Source: Sarcomyxa edulis (taxonomy: Eukaryota > Basidiomycota > Agaricomycetes > Agaricales > Mycenaceae). From it: a stretch of DNA of 64,000 bases. The DNA is taken from NCBI GenBank assembly GCA_009761415.1, contig QUOL01000023.1, positions 186,001 to 250,000 on the forward strand, read 5' to 3'. Position numbers and translations under genes: made by a program. Below, in pieces: positions 11,651-22,043 of this stretch (position 1 is the stretch's first letter; each line of letters starts with the position of its first letter). Under the pieces are notes generated by a model, which was not told the origin of the DNA, searched no databases, and saw only the letters and a list, made by a program, of their open reading frames with translations.

Positions 11651-13873
11651 TTAATATGAGACATAGTACTTTTTATCAGAATCGAGGAACCAACAGGACT
11701 CAAAGGCCTCTAGGCCGTTCTCTCGCCCGATACCGCTCTCCTTCATGCCACCCCTATGAGATGAACAGTCAGATTGATCGACTGCCTTGTCTACAAGAAA
11801 GGACGTGAAAATTGTCAGATTTTACGTACCAAGGAGAGCTTGGAGAATTCCTATGATGCGTGTTGACCCAACATAGTCCTGCTTGTATCTCAGCAGCCAC
11901 ACGGTGTGCTCTGGACAGATTGGATGTCCAGATGCCAGCTCCTAGTCCGTATTTACAATCATTAGCGAGGACGATGCCTTCTGTTTCGCTCTAAACCCGG
12001 AGGGGGAGGAAGACGTATGATGTTAGGGTTTATGTTGAGCGCTTGAAAAAGAACAAGAAATAACTCACCAAGAATCGTTTCACAACGATGACAGGTCCGA
12101 AGATTTCTTCTCTCCAGAGTGTACTGCTGACATCGACGTCTGAGATGACTGTTGGCGGGAAGAAACTCCCTTGAGAGAAATCGAATCCGTCCAGTTCAGA
12201 TGTCCCAAGCATGCGTTGTCCTCCTGTCAGGATATCACCGCCAGTGCGACGTTTTATCATTTGTTCGATCCTTTCCAGATGTTTCATGGAAATGACTGTG
12301 CCCATCGTAGACTTCGGATTCATGGCTGATACATAAGGGTGAGATCAAATCGATCACTGCTTGAAGGCAGACGCACGATTCCCCATACGGCGTCTGATGC
12401 TTTCGATTTTCTGAAGAAGCCTCTCCATGAATTCATCGTAAATTTTATCTTGAATGATAATCCGAGTTCCTGAAACACAAGTCTGACCAGACGCAATGAA
12501 CGAGGCAAATGCTGCACCGTTGACGGCTGATATGAGATCTGCGTCGTCGAAAATCACGATGGGCGCCTTGAAGGGAAGAGTTGAGTGAAGGTCTTTGTTC
12601 CCAACATGTATAATCGAGCGCTTGACTTACCTTCCCTCCTAGTTCCGCCGTAAAGGCAGCGAGATTGGAACCCACAATGCTTCCCAGAGCACGACCTGTT
12701 TGCGTTCCAGCCTAATTTATACTTGGTGTTGGCTTGAAGATTGCTTGGATCGATGCTTATCTGTACTCACAGTAATGTCAACCTTCCGTACCAAAGGGTT
12801 TTTGACTATTTCAGTCCCTGTCGTGATACCGAATCCCGGAAGGACAGATAAGACGCCCGAAGGGACTATAAGCAAATTCTCAGCTAAAAACAGTACCGAC
12901 AAATATAGCACTGACGTCCAACTTCTTCAGCCATTTTAGCAAATTCGAGAACGCTAATTGGTGCTAACTGTGAGGATTCAGGTAAGAGCAGAACCTACAT
13001 AGCATAGATGTACATACCTCCGAAGGCTTTACAACAACGCAATTACCTGCAGCAAGAGCGGGAGCAATCTTTTTCACCGCAATCAACAAGGGGTGATTGA
13101 ATGGCTGTTCAATATATAGAGGTCTGAGCTAGACGTCTACAATTCGAGCGGAAAAGCTTACAGTAATTTGGGCAACGACCCCGAGAGGGACGCGTTGAAC
13201 GTAGGTTAATAGATTACCTTCTCCCGGAGTCACAAAAGCTTGATCTTTCGTCAATAGCAGGGCTGAAAAGTAGTCTCTAAAAAGAAGCATGATGAATTGG
13301 GTCTTCAGTAAAACGAGCGGTCGCAACTCACAACCACTTGGACAAGCGGCCCAATTGTGTCGTCATCTCCCTTATGGTTCTACCTGTCTGTAGGGTTTCT
13401 ATTTTCGCCATCTCCGGTATGCGCTCATCTAGGGCTCTCGCCATTTTGGATAGAACACTTGAACGAAATGACGCCGATTTCGACCATGCTCCGGAGTCGA
13501 ACACGGTCTGTGCGTTATCTATCGCTTTTTTGACGTCCTCTGTTGAGGCGGATATTACTCTATTCCAAGAACACACGTCAGATAAGGAGGGTGAGCTCTG
13601 ATAATGATACTACTACGAACCGGCAAATATCCTGACCTGTAGCGGGATTGGTCACTGGAATCCTGGGTCACAGAACTTCAGAAACCTCTGGTGCAAGATA
13701 GGTGCACAGACGCACTCTTCAGAGTTTGAGGATATTGTCGTAGAATTCTTCATTATATGGGCTGCGTGGGGAACATATCTGTCACTATGAAAAGACCTCT
13801 GAACGATATTGCGAGGTGTGAGCTGAAATGACAGTCCTGCTGAAAGACATCGTGAGGTAATCAGGCTTGACAT
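11651..13873 (-). CDS. NAD(P)-dependent aldehyde dehydrogenase, mitochondrial type
   Basis: Multi-exon minus-strand gene of about ten exons. The first begins [20 protein letters not shown], an amphipathic Arg/Ser-rich leader typical of mitochondrial import, followed by [18 protein letters not shown] hallmarks follow in order: [45 protein letters not shown], the Glu of the AELGGK motif, the catalytic Cys in [12 protein letters not shown], then [20 protein letters not shown], and the C-terminal [14 protein letters not shown]. The enzyme oxidises aldehydes to acids. The substrate cannot be told from sequence. The end SDKKYYVSY differs from the usual tail but is in frame. Start and end are well supported; some middle splice sites are approximate. 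Confidence 0.88.
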
Positions 13874-14649
13874 GCTGCCTTGGTCAAGGGAGAACCAATA
13901 TGAGCCTTTGCGATCTCAGCAGTGAAGAAAAGACATGAGATGTCTGCGAAGTTCTCGATCAATTCTCGGAGTCTAAGCCGGAAGGGAAACCCATCACGTG
14001 ACACACGCGACGCGGCATGAGGACGTGGTTGAGAGTTGGCTGAAACCTCGAACTAGCATGCCTCTGGAAACAATGAGTGAAGTTCACATTAGAAATGTCA
14101 TGAATAAATCTTCAAAACTCGCACTGAATTTACCGACCGTCACAATAGCTTCGAATTGTTGGATTGAGCTCAACGAGCTGCAGCACACTGAACGGTCTCA
14201 ACTACGTATGAGTTGATAAAATCATAGACGCAGCTCATGCAGAGGCTTTAATGTCTCAATCACCCTGAACCGTGTTATGAGTTCATATATGTGGGTCCAT
14301 ACTCAAATAATTCTACATCCTGCCAAGTGAGAAGCGCGAGGTACAGATAAGACTCTTTGCTGGAGGCGTCTAGGATAAGATATACGTCTCATAAGCATCA
14401 TGTCCAACAACAATATACAGGAATTTTTTGCTCTCCCAAAAGCTTCTAAAGACTTGAACAAGGAGGATTGTTTAGTTATCGCGTCTTGACGCGATGGTCA
14501 CGTGTGTGACTGAGACTTTTTCAACGATCTTGTCAATTGAACTCCGGTCAAACTCTTGTTTCCGAACTGCCACCATCTCATTTTGTCTCTCCTCAAATCA
14601 TTCTCAAAGTCTAACACTTCGGTGATTCGCATTCAGATATCCATCCACC
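13874..14649. other. Divergent promoter region (ALDH / RCC1)
   Basis: About 780 bp between divergent start codons. The only open frame is a short run of about 70 codons at 13998-14216, with no family resemblance. It is likely regulatory DNA and 5' UTRs. A pyrimidine-rich tract at about 14560-14600 precedes RCC1. Confidence 0.55.
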
Positions 14650-16450
14650 ATGCCGCCTAGACGGTCTACTCGCGCTACGTCCACAAAACCCGAACCAAAG
14701 CCTGTCACCAAACTCGCAACGATAAACGCTAACCCCGTTCCTAAATCGCGCACAAATCCTCCCAGAAAACGTGCAGCATCTCCTGAACGTTCCCCTTCTC
14801 CACCTCCGAAACGTGCCAGGGCCAACGCTAAAAAATCAGAAAACACAGTCGCCACTTCCGAACCGAAATCTAAACCAAGATCGAAATCTGCACCTGCGAA
14901 GAAGGCTGCACCTGCGCCTGCCCCGGCCACCGTCAAGAAACCTCGACAGCCTCGTACGGAAGCTACTCCTAATGTACAAGTCAGACCGTACTTCAACCCT
15001 CTGCCACAATTTCCCGAAAAACTCCGACCTGGCCTACAACTCTTTGCCTGGGGTGCTGGAAACTTCGGTCAGTTTGGAATGGGTCCGGATGTCTTAGGAG
15101 AGATCCAGAAGCCCAGGAAAAATCCTTGGGTCGAAGAGAAAATGGAAGACGGTGAATTTGGAGAAGAAGGCGCTGGTTTGGTGGCAATCGCTGCAGGTGG
15201 CCTTCACTCTGTTTTCGTTGACGAAAAAGGGACTGTGAGTTTCCGGTGCATCTCTAATCATATAACTCTCCTCTGACAATCTTCATAACAGGTATGGTCG
15301 TGCGGTGTCAACGATGACGCTGCTCTAGGGAGAATCACGAAGGATGTCCCCGATCCTGACAATCCCGGCGCGTTCTTGGATCCTGACGATCTTATGTCGG
15401 TTCCCCACCCTTTGCAGTCACTTATCGATGAGAATTTTCGTGCCGTCAAGGTCGTTGCCGGAGATACCATATCCGCAGCTATCAGCACAGACGGAGAACT
15501 CAGAGTTTGGGGGTCATTCCGAGTAAGCATTGCCTTGTATTCCACCTTGGTCGATATATTAAGCTATTATTATCCGTTTCGTTTAGGCCAATGAAGGCTC
15601 TCTCGGCTTCTCTAGCGGACTCAAACATCAGTTCCTTCCCGCACCCATCCTAGACCTCCCACACAAACCCGGAGATATGGAAAAAGTGGTCAACATTGCC
15701 TCGGGCAGTAATCATCTTCTTGTTCTCACCACCCACGGACATTTGTATACATGGGGTGCAGGAGAGCAATCTCAGCTCGGTCGCAAAGTTCTCGAACGGC
15801 GCAAGATTCATGGAACTGTGCCCGAAAAAATCACGCTGGGTACTCGGAGTCGTAAAGCCGTCGTCATTGGTGCTGGGATCTATCACTCATTCGCCGTGGA
15901 CGACAAAGGGGATGTTTGGGGCTGGGGCTTGAATAACATGGGACAAACGGGCACTGGGTACAATCATGTGGCCGACGGCGAAGTTCAACTCCCCAAGAAA
16001 GTTCAGGGCCTGAGCAAAGCCGACCTAGATGGCGACACTGTGATAGAAATCACGGGAGGAGATCACCACAGTCTATTCCTAACATCGAGCGGAAAGGTTT
16101 ACGCGTGTGGTCGATCTAATGCTGGGCAGCTCGGTTTAGCAGATGACGATGTAGCGTTCAAAGACCGCGCTAATCCAGATTTCATCTCTGAACCAGCATT
16201 GGTGACATTCCCGGATGCTGATGATCCTGTCATGCATATATCTGTTGGAACGCATAACAACATGGCGGTCACTCAGGGCGGTGCTCTATATGCCTGGGGC
16301 CAGGGTACGCAAAGCGAACTTGGGGCGGGGGATGAATCTGAGATCCGCACACCCCGAATGATTGTGCGCAAGGAAGGTGGTTCTTGGAAGGCGGTACAGG
16401 TGGCTTGTGGTGGCCAGCATACCCTGGGTCTTTTCAGAAAGAAAAATTGA
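14650..16450 (+). CDS. RCC1: RCC1 family Ran guanine-nucleotide exchange factor
   Basis: Three exons: 14650..15234, 15292..15522, 15587..16450; about 559 aa. An N-terminal basic, Pro/Ala/Lys-rich tail (about residues 1-115, including PPRKRAASPERSPSPPPKRA) is a probable nuclear-localisation and DNA-binding segment. A seven-bladed RCC1 propeller follows. Blade signatures seen are LFAWGAGNFGQFG, VWSCGVNDDAALG, LYTWGAGEQSQLG, VWGWGLNNMGQTG, VYACGRSNAGQLG and LYAWGQGTQSELG, with repeated GGxHS-type ends (GGLHSVF, GDHHSLF). RCC1 charges Ran with GTP on chromatin for nuclear transport and spindle assembly. Introns are 57 and 64 nt. Confidence 0.95.
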
Positions 16451-17255
16451 CCCACTTGCGGACCCACTTGGCTGGCGGGAAGGAAGGACGACCGGCGAGC
16501 ATAGGTATATTTTTGCATACACATACTAGACTTTTCTTTCTTACTTTTCACTTCATTCTAAATTTATCCGCTCTGCATTTCATGCTTACTTATAAATTTA
16601 CGGTCTCAACTCATCATGTTCTATTCTATCACTTACCGTTCATACATATACATTTTGCTACATCCAATTCGTGTCGAAATCTGTAGTTATTGTATCGATT
16701 TAAACCCTTCCAGTCTCTACCGAACGCATGAGACTCCTAGAGAACGGCTAACGGGGATAGAAACAGTGCCGGAGGATTCGCCACCAAAGACCAAGAAGAC
16801 AGGTCTCGTAAATTCGAATGTTCTGTTCGCATAACCGCAGGGCAGACGGCGCACTTTCCATTGGGTGAAGCTTACGGTGAGAGCTAGCTATAGGTGAGAG
16901 CCAGCGGATAAGGTGTTCTACGGCCTCTCCTCTGACGCACAGTACAACGGCGACCTTTTTCAGCCTGTAAAAGAAGCTTCGGGTTCAAAGGGCCTTGTTC
17001 TTGTCTGGGTAAGAGCCAATGGATATAGAACTGTCGAATGTTACCGGTACCGATCCTCGTGGTATCGGCGAATGCATCGGTACCGGGATAACGACATTGG
17101 CGTTCAAGATTCAAGAATAACATAGCTCTATTCACCGGGGTATCTTCTAAATAAATATAGAATATAGATATGCACGAATGCATGCGACCGCATGAGATAT
17201 ATAGTCCTCCTTATGCCACGATGGTGAGATTCCATAACGTATACGTGTAGCGTGA
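16451..17255. other. Convergent intergenic region with an inverted repeat
   Basis: AT-rich stretch after RCC1, then DNA up to the 3' end of the repeat-precursor gene. I see no convincing coding frame. It holds an 11-bp perfect inverted repeat at 17044-17054 and 17076-17086. Confidence 0.5.
17044..17086. repeat. Inverted repeat, 11-bp arms
   Basis: The arm CCGGTACCGAT (17044-17054) pairs with ATCGGTACCGG (17076-17086) around a 21-nt loop that holds a third, partial copy (GGTATCGG). It lies about 170 bp beyond the 3' end of the precursor gene. It could be a hairpin in a transcript or a protein-binding site; the role is unknown. Confidence 0.6.
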
Positions 17256-18307
17256 TTACGGAGTAGCAGTGGCTGCAGATGCTGGGCAATGTGTCAATAC
17301 GTTCCAGTTATACAGCACGGTGAACTCACCTGTTTCATGGACATGGTGCTTCATCAAGATGCCCCCTGAGGTCGTGGCAGTTGGGCCTATGATAACAGAT
17401 AGTCGTCAATAAAAACAATATATGTCTAGTAGCAATCACTAACCAGCATCTCGGGTTTGACTGGAGATCTCTTCGTGGACGTGATGCATTAATAGGAGAG
17501 AGGGATCTCGAGCTTAGTGTTGAGGGCCCCGGTCAGCTGACGCGTTGAGAAAGAATGACATCGGGATCACCGACCTGCCAGTTCAGCACGGCTAGAGGTG
17601 ACCTCTTGATGGACATGATGTTTTATCAAGCGACCGTCGGAGACACTGCTGTCCCGGGCTACACGGTGATAATAACAAGGACATGATTAGGAGGTTAGCT
17701 GTCCAGGATATACCAACTTTACGGACCTGAAATCACTGGGGAGGGGGAAATCTCTTCATGGACATGGTGTTTAATCAGCGAGCCACTTGAGGGGAGGGTC
17801 TGGGCTAGATAATGTTTGGGATAGATGTCAGAGATTGGCGGCATTGACCGTCTGTATCACTGACCTGTCACTGTAGAAAAGGGGGAGACCTCTTGATGGA
17901 CGTGGTGTTTTATGAGCACGCCACTCGAACCATCACCATCGGCCCGGGCTACACAAAGATCATGGCTGTAGGTAAGCATCTACGACTATAATAATACGCA
18001 ATAACGATTTACCCGCTAGTAAAACTGGAGACGGGGCCACTTCTTCATGGACGTGGTGCTTTATGAGGACGCCAATAGAGCCACTTTCATAGTTATCTGC
18101 CGTAGTGCACGTCAACAATCGTTGGACAAGATGCATTGGAAGTACTGACTTGCTGCCTGTCCGCGAGAAGGACCGCCTATATGAAAGACATTAGGGTCAG
18201 GTTCCTCACAAGAATGCGCGGAGCTTGCACTGACCTTCGTTATTCACTGGGCTTGCGCAAACCAGAGCGACAGTGAGCATGAGACTGCAGAGCAATGAAG
18301 CATGCAT
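17256..18307 (-). CDS. Secreted tandem-repeat precursor with six His-rich modules, one per exon (candidate RiPP precursor)
   Basis: Nine exons: 18307..18235, 18176..18150, 18096..18013, 17948..17865, 17804..17727, 17658..17575, 17506..17444, 17386..17330, 17281..17256; about 191 aa. Exon 1 encodes a classic signal peptide (MHASLLCSLMLTVALVCA, then SPVNNE). Exons 3-8 each encode one repeat with the core GVLIKHHVHEEVSPS or close variants (LIKHHVHQEV, LIKHHVHEEI, LLMHHVHEEI, LMKHHVHET). The last exon adds ASAATATP and stops. All eight introns are phase 1, so any repeat exon can be duplicated or lost without frame change. Each repeat holds three His and no Cys. Tyr occurs only before the first repeat. 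No KR dibasic site is present. With UstYa-like genes next door this fits a ribosomal-peptide precursor. A secreted metal-binding protein is the main alternative. I know no named family. Confidence 0.85.
17330..18096 (-). repeat. Six tandem exon-intron modules of the precursor
   Basis: Repeat exons start at 18096, 17948, 17804, 17658, 17506 and 17386, with spacings of 148, 144, 146, 152 and 120 bp. The best-conserved DNA is the stretch encoding KHHVHEE (on the plus strand a recurring motif like CTTCATGGACGTGGTGTTT). Introns have diverged more than the core codons. This suggests old duplications kept by selection on the core. Confidence 0.9.
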
Positions 18308-18510
18308 CTTGGGATGACTTTGGCGAGACAATGGAATCTTTCTTGTATAAATAAGAAACGGGCCAGAGGGGCAAGCAGTTATGAAGTCGCCGGAGCACTG
18401 GGACTCAAAACGATCCGGTCCTCGAAAAGGAGTGGGAGTTTCTTTTTTTGCGATGCTGAGAGAATGATAGTATCACACAAGATCTGATTCACCGGGTCAA
18501 GTCTCAGATT

Positions 18511-18524
18511 TGAATATATAAAAC
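18511..18524 (-). promoter_or_regulatory. Possible TATA element of the precursor gene
   Basis: An AT-rich TATATA/TTTTATATATT run lies about 208 bp upstream of the precursor start, and a second TATTTATA lies at about 18346-18353. Either could be the core promoter; the second would leave only a short leader. Confidence 0.3.
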
Positions 18525-18556
18525 AGGCAAGTCCTGCCATACAGTGCCTCCGTTGT

Positions 18557-18838
18557 CTACTTGCGAAGCACTGCGCCTAGCCCATCGTACGGATCCGGAC
18601 GCGGAAGATCGCGAGTGTCACGCAAGTATTCCAAGTGTGGGTGTAGCGTGTCGGACACGAGTTTGACTTGATGAGTTGTGAACGCGAGACAAAAGATGTT
18701 CACGAGGACCAACGAGACGATGAGGGCGACAAAAACACGCGGATTGCTGAATGGGATGGGTTTCGAAGTGTCTTGGGAAGATGAGACATGCCCATTTCCG
18801 GACTCGTCCTGACTGAGCGGAACGTAATTCGAGGGCAT
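18557..18838 (-). CDS. Short single-helix membrane protein resembling the N-terminus of UstYa proteins
   Basis: An uninterrupted frame of 93 aa from the ATG at 18838. A short cytosolic N-terminus (MPSNYVPLSQDESGN) is followed by one hydrophobic helix (VFVALIVSLVLVNIFCLAF) and a lumenal tail with DTRDLPRPDPYDGLG. This layout (NYxPL start, one helix, then an acidic Pro-rich stretch) is that of the membrane-anchor half of fungal DUF3328/UstYa proteins, but both HxxHC motifs are absent. It could be a deliberately short family member acting with the full UstYa gene that starts about 710 bp away on the other strand, or a truncated copy. It lies 250 bp upstream of the precursor on the same strand. 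Confidence 0.65.
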   Translation of the reverse strand: MPSNYVPLSQDESGNGHVSSSQDTSKPIPFSNPRVFVALIVSLVLVNIFCLAFTTHQVKLVSDTLHPHLEYLRDTRDLPRPDPYDGLGAVLRK

Positions 18839-19548
18839 CAATGCAGTATCCAAGTACTGGGGTCTTTCGAATCACGGCATGCGTCAGTTTGAGAACTTGA
18901 CAAATGAGATATGTGGACTCACTTTTGTCCGGGCAAGATAGAACTATGTAGATGCAATCAAGTTCTGGCATGGATGTTATATGGTCGATTCCAAGAAGCA
19001 ACTGAAACAGCAGCCGGCGCAACGATGTGACAATGAGCCACGAGAGGTTCCTGATGAGAACAAAGGGCGATGCATTTAGGAACGATAAGGAAGCTTCAAG
19101 CTCCCGAGTTCCCTATCGAAACTCTGTGAAGCAATAGAAAGAACCAATTTGGCAGACAAGGCGACGGGCAGTTCACCGCGGTGATGGAAGACGTATGTAA
19201 GTTGAAGAAGCTGTAAAGACGCAGCTGGCAGGCAGATGTGGCGCGAAGTTTGGATTTTGTTTGCTTTGGGGTTCCTTCCTTGTCTCAACTTTGTCTATTT
19301 CCATTTCGTGTCTTTCTACCTTATTCTTATCATTCGGTTCCACACTCCTGTGATTCCAGATTCCGAGATGAGATCCTTACGGACATCGAGTCAGGAATCT
19401 GACTCTAGTTCCTACCCGATCTCGGTGAAACAAATCAAGATAACCCTTCGATTCAACGCTCTCAATTTCCAGCGTCGGCGCTATTAACTATAAGCCAGCT
19501 CGGGCCAGAGCTCTAGATAAGGTCCTCTTTGTATCCCGTGTATTCCAA
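18839..19548. other. Divergent promoter between the short UstYa-like gene and UstYa
   Basis: About 710 bp of DNA between divergent starts; the short frames here have no coding character. It probably drives both UstYa-type genes together. Confidence 0.5.
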
Positions 19549-20202
19549 ATGCCTCAACCTCAACTCCCCCGGTATCGTCTCTCATCCGGTCTCGCCTTGG
19601 TCTGCTTCTTCATCCTCCTTGGAACTACCGCGTTCAATGTTGCTTTCACACTCTACAATGTCAGGTTGCTTGCGCAGCTGCTCCCTCCCCAAAAGCAATA
19701 TTGTGTGTCTGTTCTCCAAAACACAAAAATTCCTTGTTACTGACTGTCCAGTCAAGCGTACATCGGCGATGATTACCCTGCGCAACTGCCGATCCCCCTG
19801 GCGCCCGTAGGACTCGCTCTTGAGAACGGAAACCCTCACTTCTCTCTCTACGATGATGCAGAATGGGGCACGTTATTCCCTTCCGACGGATTCACCACCC
19901 TCGGCCCCAACAATCGCACGTTCTTATTGTCGATGATTCATCAGCTTCACTGCCTTGACATTATTCGGGTTGGATTCGTCGTGAACGGTACTAAGGCGGC
20001 GCACCATATCGAGCATTGCCTTCGATATCTACGACAAGTAGTGCTGTGTTATGCGGATACTACATTAGAGGTGGACACGCCGGTCCTGGTGGATGGTAAG
20101 CTTGAGCATGCCGCAGGTGGAGAGGGAATGGTGCACCGATGTAAGGATTGGACGGCGGTGAGGAGTTACTTGGAAGAGAATCCGGCCTCAGATTATGCAT
20201 AG
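19549..20202 (+). CDS. UstYa-like (DUF3328) oxidative cyclisation protein
   Basis: Two exons: 19549..19702 and 19757..20202; about 199 aa. One N-terminal hydrophobic helix (SSGLALVCFFILLGTTAF) anchors it, and a lumenal domain follows. The two HxxHC motifs that define UstYa proteins are intact: MIHQLHCLDIIR and HHIEHCLRYLRQ, followed by VVLCYADTTLE. In known dikaritin pathways (ustiloxin, phomopsin, asperipin) UstYa-type proteins carry out oxidative ring closure of the repeated core peptide in the secretory pathway. The spacing of the HxxHC motifs (about 25 residues) and the conserved Cys and D/T residues after them look complete, so it is probably active. The neighbouring repeat precursor is the obvious candidate substrate; that link is inference. 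Confidence 0.88.
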
Positions 20203-20778
20203 ATGTATTGGGAACTGTCTGCTTGCTCATTGGTGTCAGCCTAAGCCAGGACCTTGAACATCAGAGACTCGAAGACAAATCAAAAGACACCTTGACTGAT
20301 GATCCCTACTCACCCCTGTAGGTCTACTGCTGCACTACAAACGTCGAAACTTGACGTTGCGTTGACGCGCTCAGTACTTACGCGGCCAGGGCCAGGGTCC
20401 ATTCCAGGCTTCATAGCCTTTCAATCCAAACAACGCCAACCTCTTACCACAGCCACACACCGTGCATCTCTGAGTAGCGGCAAGCTGAAGTCAATTGCAA
20501 AGTAAGGTGAAGTGAGACTGTAGTTCTTAAGCACTAGAACGTAGAAGTCAAGGCGAGCAAAACCAATCCTGACCAATGTCGAATTGTCTCGAAGTCTGAT
20601 GATTTCTAAGCACTGCGTTACCGTCTCAAAGTATCAATCATTTTTGTTTATCATTCGCTTTCGATTTGCTCGAAGGCCAACATACAACTATGCATCGTCC
20701 GTCAGTTTCGGAGCGATCTCGAAGCAGACGAAGGGTTCTGATGATCCAAGAAGTATGTGATACAATGATGTTTGAAGA
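20203..20778. other. Convergent intergenic region
   Basis: About 575 bp between the 3' ends of the UstYa-like and seven-helix genes; no coding frame is supported. Confidence 0.5.
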
Positions 20779-22043
20779 TTACACGGCGAGACTCGGAGTA
20801 CTACTACCTTCCATACTCTTTCGCTCCTCCAAGCTGATTTCATTGGCTAGTGCCCGGCCCATGCTGGCAGTATCCTCCGTATAATGTGTGGTAGTGCCGG
20901 TATGTTTGCTAGACGGGTGGCTCCATGAGATGTGTGTCGCATCATTTGGGCCTTTAGATGTTTGTTCTGAAGAGATACCGAGACCGACACGAATGATGAT
21001 CATGGTCGGAGCAATTCCCTAGAAACAAAAATATCTTAGAAACATCTTGATTAAACTGCTCAGACACAAGATCACGCACATATATTTGCACCGCTACTAC
21101 CGCCATGATCGCCTGTGCAGGGTGCTGCATGGCAAATAACACTACGAAAATGAGCTGGGTTACGAGGTAGAGCACTCCACTCTCAATGATGATGCTCATA
21201 GCTCGCCGGGCGGTGTCGGAGGCGCTCCGGAATCCCTTCAGAGATCCCACGAGCGCTTTGGCACCGCGCGAAACATACCATATGCGGCCCACTATGAGGA
21301 CTGTGATCATAACGTTGGTACCAAGTGGCAAGGCATAGCCAGCGATTCCGAGTGGCACGATAGCATCTGGAGCTACTGGAGCAGATGGATTGATACCGAG
21401 GAGAAGGTGAAGAACTTCCATTAAGCTCGCTGACATAGACGGTTAACTTCAGTCACAGAACGACCGAAAAGGCATAATATGATGGTGCGCACCAAAGCCG
21501 GCTAGTGCCGTCAAAAAAGGTAGGATGATGATGTAATAGTTTTTGCCCCAGACAAGCCAGCAGCGATAGAGCAAGACCATGTCGCCCACGAAGTCTGTGA
21601 GCGATATGAGAATGTCGGCTCCAAACAACGTCTTTGTCTCATTTGCATAGTTCAGAACGCCCGTGGTTTGCTAGTAGATGCATTGTGAATTCGGAATCTT
21701 GATAACACGCAGAAACGCAGAAACAGACTTACGAGTGTAGTGTAGAAATGATTGAATTCGAGAGCAAAATGGGCTGTACACAGGGAGAAAAGAAAGCAGT
21801 TGGCTCCCAGCATGGGTATATTGAGATCGCGAGTCCCACGAAGCGACACGAGGCTGAGCAAACTGACGAGAAATATGATGCAGTAGGCTCCTGTTGAGGT
21901 TGTAGACGTCGAGTCGAAATCAGATGGGGTTTGGACAGTTGATAATTGGACATGATTTTCGCGAACATGAAGTTGTGTTACATACCGTACATCACTGCTT
22001 CACAGCCGAACCCAATCAGGGCTGCCATATCGTTGGAGAGCAT
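20779..22043 (-). CDS. Fungal seven-helix membrane protein (agaricomycete family)
   Basis: Five exons starting at 22043. Segments in order: MLSNDMAALIGFGCEAVMYG, GAYCIIFLVSLLSLVSLRG, CLFS/AHFALEFNHFYTTL, LVLLYRCWLVWGKNYYIII, the GYALPLGTNVMITVLIVGRIW helix region, AMSIIIESGVLYLVTQLIF, and GIAPTMIIIRVGLGIS before a cytosolic Ser/Thr-rich tail of about 60 aa. The RCWLVWGKNYY and IIESGxLY blocks are typical of a large mushroom-expanded family of unknown function that resembles seven-helix receptors. It could be a sensor, or serve the adjacent peptide cluster as a membrane partner; nothing in the sequence decides. The start is the first ATG before helix 1. Confidence 0.78.

Noticed and set aside
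13998..14216. Short plus-strand frame in the ALDH/RCC1 promoter
   Set aside because: Only about 72 codons with no coding character; lies in divergent promoter DNA.
16884..17183. Minus-strand frame of about 99 codons beyond the precursor stop
   Set aside because: Contains the inverted repeat, has no start context or family, and does not splice to the precursor.
17330..18096. Regular repeats at about 145-bp spacing could suggest a CRISPR array or satellite DNA
   Set aside because: The repeats fall exactly in phase-1 exons of one spliced gene with a signal peptide; the organism is a eukaryote.
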